A stretch of DNA of 64,000 nt from Legionella genomosp. 1 (GTDB taxonomy: Bacteria; Pseudomonadota; Gammaproteobacteria; Legionellales; Legionellaceae). Location: positions 1 through 64,000 of the forward strand of contig CAMCUM010000002.1 in assembly GCA_945878975.1 (NCBI GenBank), read 5' to 3'. Below the pieces are notes generated by a model that saw nothing but the letters and a program-made list of their open reading frames with translations, had not been told where the DNA came from and did no database searches. Made by a program: the position numbers and the translations under genes. Shown here in pieces: positions 55,527-63,862 of this stretch; within the stretch, counting starts at the first letter, position 1, and every line of letters starts with the position of its first letter.

Positions 55527-56981
55527 TCAAATCTCAAAACGAGCATCCGTTTCCGCTGAAGGAGTCTCGAGCATGGTACGCTGCGCAGAGCTCACTATTT
55601 TACGGCAAAAATTCACACTAGCTACCAATCCATCGATCGGGCTAATCCTTTCACCCGCAACACTGACATCTCGTTTAAGACTAGGCGGTATTTTTTGAGA
55701 AAAAGCATCCAAGCAGGCACTCATTTCCTCAAAACTTCGAGCCTGATCTAGCTCGCCAATGAGTCCCTTGAGTTTTTCATCCACTTGCTGTAAAAACAGC
55801 TGAGATTTATATTCTGCTGTATTGAGCCCGGTTTCCATGCGATCCGGCAAACCAAACGATACAATATAGGCACCCAGAATGTCCCTACATTGTTTTTGAA
55901 TATCGGCTAAAATAACCTCATCATTAGTGAGCTCTTGAAAATACCGCAGAGTGCTTTCCAGCTCTGGGTCGTGGGAATTGGAACCAGATGAAAGAGACGA
56001 ATGAACACTTAAGGAAGAAGTATCTGTCCCCTCATCTGATTCTAGTTTTGATTCTGCCAGATATCGCCCAACGATATTGTGGCATTCGTCACATGATGTC
56101 GCCAGATTCACTTCACGCATCAAGGTCATGGCACGATTGATAAAGGGCAGTACTTGCATACTCCTTATCGAGTTGGGTATAAATTGATCATTCTCATCAA
56201 TGGTTCCCTTAGTATAAATAAACTCCAAAAAAATATCTCTGCATCGCTGCTTAGATTCCTCTAAATCGGGAGGACACTTCTCCGCTAATAGCGCCACAGC
56301 TTGGTCAAATACAGGACCACGCCCTCTATCATAAGCTTCTGCAAGCAATTTAATTTTTTTCGGTGATTTTCTTAAAAAATCGACATTTGTGATATCAGTT
56401 CGTTGCTCTTTGATGAATAACAAAGCTTTGGTGGTTTTAGTAGATTTAGGAAAATCACTTTGCTGCTCATCGAGCCAAGGACCTCGTCCTGGTCGGCTCG
56501 CGTACTCATCCCATACTTCTTGACTGGTCAGGCTAGGTCTCCTTTCCCTACGCATGCCGATCAAACCGGCAGTTTCGCGCAGTTCCCCTTGCAAAGCCAT
56601 ACCAATATCAATGCAAACAGTCTGTCCATTACGGGTTCTTAAAAAATTTCTATGTGCCGCAGCATCTGTTATGATTCGACCGCCTTTGCGATTGAAAATA
56701 TTCAATAACTCCTCTTTTATTTCTAAATCATTGGCTTGACGTCCCTCAATGTAAGGGCATATCCAGCCAACTGTCCTCCATTTCCCTTTGATTTTTTCCC
56801 GATAAAGTTCAGCGGGAGGATGAATATGCTTATTTATCAAATTCCATAACCGCACTGAGCGTTGCGGAGAATCGGTGACCGCAGTCTTGTCAAACGCTAT
56901 TTTTAAAACTAAATTACCTCTCCCATTATCACTTCTATAGGAGGTATTGAATGACCCTTCTCCAATTTTTTTCCACTTCAT
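55527..56981 (-). CDS. Atypical protein-kinase-like protein
   Basis: The protein has 484 residues. The first ~130 follow kinase order: glycine loop IGEGSFNTSY (Gly7, Gly9), a VxxK-like LVLKI (Lys27), ITDAAAHRNFL as a catalytic-loop candidate (Asp106, Asn112) and CIDIGMAL where DFG is expected (Asp125). The Asp-to-Asn spacing is six, not the usual five, and the N-lobe is compact, so it is either an atypical kinase or a pseudokinase. Residues ~180-484 are helical with a Ser-rich linker (SSLSVHSSLSSGSNS). There is no signal peptide. A 65-residue gene lies 93 bases upstream on the same strand, probably co-transcribed. Substrate unknown. Confidence 0.68.
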   Translation of the reverse strand: MKWKKIGEGSFNTSYRSDNGRGNLVLKIAFDKTAVTDSPQRSVRLWNLINKHIHPPAELYREKIKGKWRTVGWICPYIEGRQANDLEIKEELLNIFNRKGGRIITDAAAHRNFLRTRNGQTVCIDIGMALQGELRETAGLIGMRRERRPSLTSQEVWDEYASRPGRGPWLDEQQSDFPKSTKTTKALLFIKEQRTDITNVDFLRKSPKKIKLLAEAYDRGRGPVFDQAVALLAEKCPPDLEESKQRCRDIFLEFIYTKGTIDENDQFIPNSIRSMQVLPFINRAMTLMREVNLATSCDECHNIVGRYLAESKLESDEGTDTSSLSVHSSLSSGSNSHDPELESTLRYFQELTNDEVILADIQKQCRDILGAYIVSFGLPDRMETGLNTAEYKSQLFLQQVDEKLKGLIGELDQARSFEEMSACLDAFSQKIPPSLKRDVSVAGERISPIDGLVASVNFCRKIVSSAQRTMLETPSAETDARFEI

Positions 56982-57074
56982 TTCAAATACTATCCAGAGT
57001 ATTATTCCCCTAGAATAATATTAGATGACATCGAGTGAATTGCAAATTGCACAAAATGCTGTGACTCGAAGTGC

Positions 57075-57272
57075 CTATCGACACCCTGGCTTGGGTGTCA
57101 GGGCAGTCTGCGCGTTATTGATAGCGGTTGATATTTTTTGAACATCCTCCGTTGAAAGTGACGCACCGTTACTTTTCTCAACCGTTTTTGCTAGTTCTCT
57201 TGCATTATAAGCATCGACAGCAGGACGACTTTTTTTCCAATCATCTTCATTAATTTTCTCAAAAAAATTCAT
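57075..57272 (-). CDS. Small partner protein upstream of the kinase-like gene
   Basis: The protein has 65 residues; GGAGA lies six bases before ATG 57272, a strong site that supports a real gene. It begins MNFFEKINEDDWKKSRP. It aligns without gaps to the 64-residue product of 60534-60728 at an offset of six: NFF, I, D, KK, Y, T, K and S coincide along about 47 residues with many conservative pairs. It is soluble, charged and probably helical. Its role may be chaperone, inhibitor or stand-alone factor; none can be chosen from sequence. Confidence 0.72.
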   Translation of the reverse strand: MNFFEKINEDDWKKSRPAVDAYNARELAKTVEKSNGASLSTEDVQKISTAINNAQTALTPKPGCR

Positions 57273-57425
57273 ATATTTCTCCAGTACCTATACAGATGAT
57301 TAACCTTATGTATAGAGAATATTATACCCGAAATTCATAAAAATCGCAACAAAGTGGAACTATTTTAAACAAAAAATACGATGTTAAATTAGTCTATACT
57401 TAATAAGATGAATGGAAGAACTAAC

Positions 57426-60400
57426 ATGAGCCGTTGGGAAAGCAAATATAAAGAGCACGCCGCCAGCCTTAATACTAAACAAGACATGATTAGAAGCAAA
57501 GAAGAAGGTGACAACCCTTCTTATACGGATAGCATGTTTAATTTTGTTCCAGGATCAGCTTTCGAAATTGGCGCTTCTTTGGCCATTTTAGATCACCCTG
57601 GGCGCGCTGGGAGACTAATTGATAATTACGCCAAGCAACTCAGCGCATTGCTTTTTCAGGTCTATGAGACAAGCTTCGGAGACGAGACGATTATTCCTAA
57701 TCAAACAAAACCTACGGAAAGAGAAGCACTCAAAACACATTTTAACAGAAGAGTACTGAGTGAACTACGCCCAAGTAGTGACCAAATAGGTCGTTGTCTT
57801 GATGAAAAGTTGGAGGATGGTTGGATCGATGATACGAAACAAGGCCTACAATGGCTCATTAAGCAACTAAATATTGATTCTAACACGGAATCTTATGACT
57901 ATAAAAATATGCTGACCAAATTGCGTGCCATAAACGCTGTTGGGGGTATTTTAAGAGATCTCATGTCTCCGTGTAACCCCGGGTCTGATCTATCTGTACA
58001 AGAGGAATCCCTTAGAAAAAAACAAATTGCGGCTACTATGCTTGGAAAACCACTTGATTTGATTGAAGAAAGAATCGCACAAATAAGAACTCATATTTTT
58101 CATCCCGCATTTAATGACCCAGTAACTAGGGGACGTTCCGAGAAAATCCCAAAAGTATTTGGCCGAGCTATTACCGACTTTCCTGATGTATCTGTTCATA
58201 CCGTGGATGCAGCGAAAGTAAAACTAGGTTTTGGTCGTGTGTTTCATTCAACTGCCATGACTGGAAATGCGACCGTTATTGCGGAGCATGAACGCTTGGA
58301 GAAAATAGGGCGTCAAGCAATGCCTCGTTTGGGACAAGACATAAAAAATTTATCTACACCGGGATTACTTGGTGAAAGTTCACAAAGGCTTATTCCTCAG
58401 GCATTCCAAAGTATCGGCCTGCAAGAAGCCATTGATGCTCACGCTTACGAACATGGAAGCGGATTAAATAGATGGCAACTTACCGGACAATACTCCAAAC
58501 AATCTTGGGATAACAACCTACCTGCAGCAGGATCACAATCTGCAACCACTACCACATTTTTTACTGCTCTGAATTGTCTGGGCGCTGAATCATTGTTTGG
58601 TAATCCAGATGCCTTACAACTGGGACTCATAGTGGCCTCGTTTATGAATGTCGGGGGATATCATTCTTTTGTCGAAACCTTCCCCATCGCACAAGCTGTT
58701 GCGAAAAATGTTGTGTTTGCAGTACAGGTAAGTGCGGCTCAAAGGAAATTGTACACCCATATTAAGGAATGTGTAGCACACAACGGAGATAGTGTAGCAA
58801 CTGCCTTGGTCAGTGATTATCTACAGGCATACGCTCTGACAATCACCGAAATTAAAAGCAAAATTACACAGGAGACTATTCGTATGAATGAATCAGAAGA
58901 TATGAGATCTACTAGTTTATCCGAAGCTGCAGAGCTTGATAAAAAAAGAAAAGTTTGGAGTGTGCCAACAGTGGACCTCCAACGACATATTCAGACACCA
59001 AATTCTATTCGCTCCACGTTTACGTCCGGCCAAGACATCACAGCAGAGGATTTAAAATACACTATCTTAGATACGGACAAAGTAGTATTTCGTGATGTGC
59101 ATGAATTAGCTGAGCTTGCGATAGCAACAAAGGGAAATAAAAATCCCAAGACTGGTGCACCGTTCACGCCAGTCGAGCTTGTTTCATTTCGCCCAGAAAG
59201 AATAGCTTTGCACCAAGCGATTGCGACCGTCATTACTAGTGTTCAATATCAACCCAAAACACCAGCAGAAGCCGCAGCATTAGAGCATGATCCCATTTTT
59301 ATAAGGATTGCACAGCAAGTGATCGTACAGATGCAAACGGATATCGCCGCCGCCTCTGCATCATTGATGGAAACTCGCATACGAATTGAAGCTCAGGTAA
59401 CTGCATTGCTTGCTCAAATAGAAGAGATTGATGCAACAGAGGATGCTACGGTACGTGCCAGAAAAGAAATCGAGATGCTTCGTGAGAATGAAGGCAATGA
59501 CTTGATAAATAAAATCACTTCTTTTCAAGCGCTGATTCCTCCTGACGCCGAATTGGGTGATCACGTTGCAGGTTATAATAAACGCAAAGCGCTTATTGCA
59601 CTGACAACCGATGCTATTTATGCAGAAGAAGCCACAAAAACCATGACGCAGCTCGCTCAAAGTCATGTTTGTCGATTAGCCGAAGCGGGAGAAATAGCCA
59701 TTATAGAGCCGCCTAGACCAGAAGAAAGAAAATTATTTCTCATTGCTGGAGGACAAGCATCTGGTAAAGGGAGCGCGTATGCCCTATTGAAATATAATGC
59801 AGAGAAATCAGGACGATCATGGCCAAATGTCTCCAAAGGCGGAGGAGATACTTTTAGAAGACTTCTCTTAGACGCAGATACCGTACATCCAGAGCTATTC
59901 TCTCAATTATCAACGCCTGAAGCATCTTATGTAAGCCATACGATTGTAAAAGGTAAATTGGATCACATGGCACAGAATAAAATAGCACCAGATATTTTTA
60001 TTGAACAACTTTATTTAGGCCAAGATAAAATTGATTTGGCTTTAACAAATGAAGGAGCAGCACATGCTGTTTTTGTATCTACCGATATTGAAAAAGCAAT
60101 AGACCGTGCATTTCAACGTGGTGAAGAAACTGGCCGGTATGAAAATGTAAAAGGCATATTGAGTGCTCATCGTGGTTCAACGATGCAGCTCCCTGAACGG
60201 CTGATAGAAAACGCAGGAAAAAGTTTATATGTCACTATTGTTGATAACAATGGGAAAAAAGACAGCCAGCCAGTAACTATTGCTCAAATAAATTGTCTGG
60301 ATCGTACGATAACGATCTTTGATCCAGAAAAAATGCTCAATTTTATTAAAAAAACAGCCATTAATGTCGATGCGACTTCTGCTGAGCAATGCTATGATTC

Positions 60401-60509
60401 TACTAAAGTTGATGCCATAAGCATTAGTGGGTATCTTAGCAGACTGACTGATTACACGATCACTATTGAGGAGCCTGAGCTCGAAGATAGTGAACTGCCT
60501 AGGATATAA
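57426..60509 (+). CDS. Large protein with C-terminal zeta-toxin-like kinase domain
   Basis: ATG 57426 is chosen (1027 residues) with GGAAGA eight bases upstream; ATG 57408 is also in frame but sits next to a TATACT box (57395-57400). Residues 1-740 are an unrecognised, mainly helical region, with GSQSATTTTFFTALNCLG and MNVGGYHSFVETFPIAQA around 380-430, and a coiled coil near 640-700. The C-terminal domain has a P-loop GGQASGKGS at 775-783 followed by pieces in zeta-toxin order: GGGDTFRRLLLDADTVHP, FVSTDIEKAIDRAFQRGEETGRY and STMQLPERL. Zeta toxins phosphorylate UDP-sugars; here the target is unknown. No signal peptide. A strong-RBS small gene follows 24 bases later. Confidence 0.75.
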   Translation: MSRWESKYKEHAASLNTKQDMIRSKEEGDNPSYTDSMFNFVPGSAFEIGASLAILDHPGRAGRLIDNYAKQLSALLFQVYETSFGDETIIPNQTKPTEREALKTHFNRRVLSELRPSSDQIGRCLDEKLEDGWIDDTKQGLQWLIKQLNIDSNTESYDYKNMLTKLRAINAVGGILRDLMSPCNPGSDLSVQEESLRKKQIAATMLGKPLDLIEERIAQIRTHIFHPAFNDPVTRGRSEKIPKVFGRAITDFPDVSVHTVDAAKVKLGFGRVFHSTAMTGNATVIAEHERLEKIGRQAMPRLGQDIKNLSTPGLLGESSQRLIPQAFQSIGLQEAIDAHAYEHGSGLNRWQLTGQYSKQSWDNNLPAAGSQSATTTTFFTALNCLGAESLFGNPDALQLGLIVASFMNVGGYHSFVETFPIAQAVAKNVVFAVQVSAAQRKLYTHIKECVAHNGDSVATALVSDYLQAYALTITEIKSKITQETIRMNESEDMRSTSLSEAAELDKKRKVWSVPTVDLQRHIQTPNSIRSTFTSGQDITAEDLKYTILDTDKVVFRDVHELAELAIATKGNKNPKTGAPFTPVELVSFRPERIALHQAIATVITSVQYQPKTPAEAAALEHDPIFIRIAQQVIVQMQTDIAAASASLMETRIRIEAQVTALLAQIEEIDATEDATVRARKEIEMLRENEGNDLINKITSFQALIPPDAELGDHVAGYNKRKALIALTTDAIYAEEATKTMTQLAQSHVCRLAEAGEIAIIEPPRPEERKLFLIAGGQASGKGSAYALLKYNAEKSGRSWPNVSKGGGDTFRRLLLDADTVHPELFSQLSTPEASYVSHTIVKGKLDHMAQNKIAPDIFIEQLYLGQDKIDLALTNEGAAHAVFVSTDIEKAIDRAFQRGEETGRYENVKGILSAHRGSTMQLPERLIENAGKSLYVTIVDNNGKKDSQPVTIAQINCLDRTITIFDPEKMLNFIKKTAINVDATSAEQCYDSTKVDAISISGYLSRLTDYTITIEEPELEDSELPRI

Positions 60510-60533
60510 TGGGGTGACTAAGGAGATAACATA

Positions 60534-60728
60534 ATGGATAAAAAAGATAACGATAATTTTTTTCGTTCTATTCCGGATGATGTTTTCAAAAAAATGAAAC
60601 GCTCCATTGAGCATTATGATAAACAATCAGAATCCTCAGTAGAGGATGAGGTACCATCAGAGGCCTTTACAACAGATATGTTGATCAAACTATCTCAGAA
60701 AAAACTGGCTGAGAAAAAAGGAAAGTAA
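60534..60728 (+). CDS. Small partner protein downstream of the zeta-like gene
   Basis: The protein has 64 residues. AAGGAG eight bases before ATG 60534 is one of the best ribosome sites in the window. It begins MDKKDNDNFFRSIPDDVFKK and ends with a Lys-rich tail. It resembles the 65-residue product of 57075-57272 over about 47 residues without gaps. It shares an operon with the zeta-like gene. It does not obviously resemble the epsilon antitoxin or PezA, which also normally precede the toxin gene. Role unknown. Confidence 0.72.
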   Translation: MDKKDNDNFFRSIPDDVFKKMKRSIEHYDKQSESSVEDEVPSEAFTTDMLIKLSQKKLAEKKGK

Positions 60729-60873
60729 GGTTCGCAGTCTTTAGGAGCTGGGCAGTTCTCTGGCCGACACGCTACCCTTTGTCCTATTTCTGACCCGTCC
60801 CTTAGATGTGTTCGCAAAGCAAACGTATTTTTCGTAGAATACGGCATTCGAAGCGCATAATTAGGCATACCTT

Positions 60874-61413
60874 ATGATCAAATACTACAATCTCGCATTG
60901 ATTCCCACTCATAATCGCGACCAGTTTATCCACTATGCACGCGTATCATCTAAAACTGCTCCGGCTGATACATACCATATTGGCGGAGAAGCTTCTATTC
61001 CACATATCTCATTATGTCATTTTACAGCTGATCCAGAGCAGATTGATGTAATATGGCAACACGTACGAGACCTTGATTGGCCCGCATTGCATATGACTTT
61101 TGACCAACATCGCAGTAAATCGTATCCTAATAACCCTGCCAGGACAGACATTTGCTGGATCTCGCTGATACCAGATCATTTAGAGCAATTGAAAGAACGC
61201 CATTTGCAGGTCGCCGAGATCATCCAACACCCACTGAATGCCTCTTTTGAACAGTATGATCCTCATATGACATTATTCAATAGTCGCGCAACATCTGCCT
61301 GCACTAAGTTCAATAGTCAACCGCAAGCCACACCATCGATATCAGATGATTTTACAGTTGCTCTAGGCTTCATCGATACAGTGGGGCAAATCACTGAACT
61401 GCTCTATCAATAG
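60874..61413 (+). CDS. 2H phosphoesterase superfamily protein
   Basis: The protein has 179 residues with the two diagnostic His motifs: HISL at 44-47 and HMTL at 131-134, each in a beta-strand context (IPHISLCHF, YDPHMTLFN). The spacing fits the LigT/CPDase superfamily, whose members open 2',3'- or 1'',2''-cyclic phosphates or 2',5' linkages. There is no signal peptide. It stands alone between the accessory island and rsfS. The substrate is unknown: tRNA-type cyclic phosphates, ADP-ribose cyclic phosphate or 2'-5' oligoadenylate are all possible. Confidence 0.8.
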   Translation: MIKYYNLALIPTHNRDQFIHYARVSSKTAPADTYHIGGEASIPHISLCHFTADPEQIDVIWQHVRDLDWPALHMTFDQHRSKSYPNNPARTDICWISLIPDHLEQLKERHLQVAEIIQHPLNASFEQYDPHMTLFNSRATSACTKFNSQPQATPSISDDFTVALGFIDTVGQITELLYQ

Positions 61414-61444
61414 ACCCTAAAATACCCGTAGCGAAGATGAACCT

Positions 61445-61473
61445 TTGTCATACAGATTGTGTTATGGTATAAT
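61445..61473 (+). promoter_or_regulatory. Strong sigma70-like promoter for rsfS
   Basis: TTGTCA (61445-61450) and TATAAT (61468-61473) are spaced by 17 bases, near consensus. The start codon follows 18 bases later, so the leader is short. Confidence 0.85.
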
Positions 61474-61491
61474 CGAGGTTTGCACGAGTAG

Positions 61492-61821
61492 ATGTTGATT
61501 ATGTCTAAATTATTTCCTCAATTGCCATTCCTAGTCCAAGCTTTAGAAGAAATTCAAGCCAATGAAATTGTAGTCATGGATGTCAGTGCACAAACCACCA
61601 TCACAGATTATATGATTGTGTGTGGGGGACGTGCTTCACGCCATGTCAAAGCCATTGCGGACACTATTATTGTTAAGATGAAATCCATTGGACTTGCACC
61701 ATTGAACCATTCCGGCCTTGAAACCGGAGATTGGGCGTTGGTAGATTTTGGTGATTGCATCGTACATATTATGCAACCCGATTCACGCTCCTTTTACTGT
61801 TTAGAAGAATTGTGGGGATAA
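61492..61821 (+). CDS. rsfS: Ribosomal silencing factor RsfS
   Basis: RsfS binds L14 and blocks subunit joining when nutrients are low. It has 109 residues from ATG 61492 or 106 from ATG 61501; the upstream GAGTAG slightly favours the former. Family pieces: NEIVVMDVSAQTTITDYMIVCGGRASRHVKAIAD, LETGDWALVDFGDCIVHIM and the C-terminal FYCLEELWG. In many gammaproteobacteria rlmH lies between rsfS and mrdA; here only 166 non-coding bases do. Confidence 0.95.
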   Translation: MLIMSKLFPQLPFLVQALEEIQANEIVVMDVSAQTTITDYMIVCGGRASRHVKAIADTIIVKMKSIGLAPLNHSGLETGDWALVDFGDCIVHIMQPDSRSFYCLEELWG

Positions 61822-61987
61822 TACCATAGCGCTCACCACATTTTTGTAGAGCACTGAACCGGCCCCTCTCCCGCAAAAAAACTTGTAAAAAAGTTGTTAA
61901 GCGCAAGAGACGGGGATTCTAGCGCCGTACAAAAGGTCGGATAAACGCACCCTAGGTTAATACTGTATTCCAAATCCGAGTTTGTTC

Positions 61988-63862
61988 ATGAGTACCTTCC
62001 GCAACCGAGACGCCCATCAACGCGAACTACCCTCTTTTTTGTTCAGACTTCATTTATTGATCGCTTTTCTGGTTGTCTTATCGCTCATATTAGTCTTGCG
62101 TTTAGGATATCTACAATTTTTACAATATAAACGCTTCACCACTTTATCTTTGAAAAACCAAATGAGTATCTTACCCATCGCCCCATCACGCGGGGTGATT
62201 TATGACAAAAATGGTGTGCTCTTAGCAGAAAACGTTCCTATCTATGTTTTAGAACTTATTCCAGAACGCTTACACTCTCTTGCAGAAACACTGAACCAAT
62301 TACAAGAATTGCTTCCCTCTATTTCGCGTGAAGACATCAAAAACTTTTACCGCTCACGCAAACAAAATCCTGCTTATGTTCCTATCCCACTAAAACTGAA
62401 ATTAACACAAGAAGAAGTAGCCACTTTCGCTACCAATCAATATCGTTTTCCAGGCGTCAGTATCAAAGCGATCCTCATTCGGCATTATCCAAAAGGGGAA
62501 ATCACTGCGCATTTATTGGGGTATGTAGGCCGTATCAATCAAGAAGAACTGCAACAAGTAGACCCCTCTAATTACCGTGCCACGAATTTTATTGGCAAAG
62601 CAGGGATCGAAAAATTTTATGAATCTCAACTTCATGGACAAGTAGGGTATCAGCAAATTGAAACAGATGTGACAGGCAAGACGCTACGTATCTTGAGTAA
62701 GCAAGCACCGCGCACCGGCGATAAACTCTACCTGACCATCGACACCCGCTTACAAGAATCATCTTATAATGCCTTATATGGGATGCGCGGTGCTGCCGTG
62801 CTATTGTCGGTTAAAAATGGGGACATTTTGGCTATGGTCTCTGCACCCAGTTTTAATCCTAATTTATTTGTGAATGGCATCAGCTCTGAGGATTATAAAC
62901 GCCTGTCTGATAAGCAAGATCGCCCTTTATTCAATCGCGCAGTTCGTGGTTTATACCCCCCTGCTTCGACAATCAAGCCATTTATGGCCATTACCGGTCT
63001 GCATACTGGGATTGCAACGCTCCAAGATCATATTTTCGACCCGGGATGGTATCGTTTGCCCCACGTCCAACATGCTTACCGCGATTGGAAACATACTGGC
63101 CACGGCATCATCAACCTCAAACGTGCCATCACCGTATCCTGCGATACTTATTTTTATCATTTGGGCAATAAACTAGGCATACGCAATATTGAAAAAATGT
63201 TAACTCAGTTTGGCTTCGGTCAAGCAACACATGTTGATTTATATGAAGAATCTTCAGGATTGGTCCCCAGCCCGCAGTGGAAACGCCAAACGAAAAAATT
63301 ACCCTGGTATCCGGGCGATACTTTGATCACATCCATTGGACAAGGATTTATGCTGACGACACCATTGCAATTGGCCAATGCCACAGCTGCGATGGCGCAT
63401 AATGGGCGACGTTTTCGACCGCATTTGTTGCAAAAAGAGATCCATGAGCAACAAACTTTTGTTTATAAACGCATTGAAGAATACCCTGTGCATTTGGCAC
63501 AAGAGCATTGGGACATCGTAAAAGATGCGATGCACTCTGTGATCACAAGCCTTGAGGGAACAGGCAAACATTTTGGCCGCGACGCACCCTATTCTGTAGC
63601 AGGCAAAACTGGTACAGCACAAGTCTTTAGTTTGAGTCAAGACGAGAAAAAACGCTATGTGAATATTCCGCCTGAATTGCGCGATCACTCACTATTCATC
63701 GCCTTTGCACCGGTGGAGCATCCAGAAGTTGCGATTGCCGTCATTGTGGAGCATGATACCACTGCTTCTCAAGTAGCTCGGCAAATTTTAAACACCTATT
63801 TTGATTTGAAAGAATTAGGCCAGCTCGATACCCCCGCACAGCAGCAGGTAGCCCATGATTAA
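61988..63862 (+). CDS. mrdA: Penicillin-binding protein 2, elongasome transpeptidase
   Basis: PBP2 cross-links peptidoglycan during lateral growth, together with RodA. From ATG 61988 it has 624 residues. An N-terminal membrane anchor (about 20-43) is followed by the dimerisation domain with APSRGVIYDKNGVLLAENVP, and then the transpeptidase. The active Ser327 is in PPASTIKPF. The second motif is SCDTYFYHLG and the third KTGTAQVF. Its end overlaps mrdB by 8 bases. Loss or drug inhibition of PBP2 rounds rod-shaped cells in known species. Confidence 0.96.
   Translation: MSTFRNRDAHQRELPSFLFRLHLLIAFLVVLSLILVLRLGYLQFLQYKRFTTLSLKNQMSILPIAPSRGVIYDKNGVLLAENVPIYVLELIPERLHSLAETLNQLQELLPSISREDIKNFYRSRKQNPAYVPIPLKLKLTQEEVATFATNQYRFPGVSIKAILIRHYPKGEITAHLLGYVGRINQEELQQVDPSNYRATNFIGKAGIEKFYESQLHGQVGYQQIETDVTGKTLRILSKQAPRTGDKLYLTIDTRLQESSYNALYGMRGAAVLLSVKNGDILAMVSAPSFNPNLFVNGISSEDYKRLSDKQDRPLFNRAVRGLYPPASTIKPFMAITGLHTGIATLQDHIFDPGWYRLPHVQHAYRDWKHTGHGIINLKRAITVSCDTYFYHLGNKLGIRNIEKMLTQFGFGQATHVDLYEESSGLVPSPQWKRQTKKLPWYPGDTLITSIGQGFMLTTPLQLANATAAMAHNGRRFRPHLLQKEIHEQQTFVYKRIEEYPVHLAQEHWDIVKDAMHSVITSLEGTGKHFGRDAPYSVAGKTGTAQVFSLSQDEKKRYVNIPPELRDHSLFIAFAPVEHPEVAIAVIVEHDTTASQVARQILNTYFDLKELGQLDTPAQQQVAHD

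Noticed and set aside
57080-57099. GACACCC..GGGTGTC hairpin as a terminator of the small gene
   Set aside because: It overlaps the stop-codon region and no T-run follows in the gene's direction.
60534-60728. Classic epsilon or PezA antitoxin
   Set aside because: The size is smaller, the gene follows rather than precedes, and no helix-turn-helix or epsilon-like sequence is seen.
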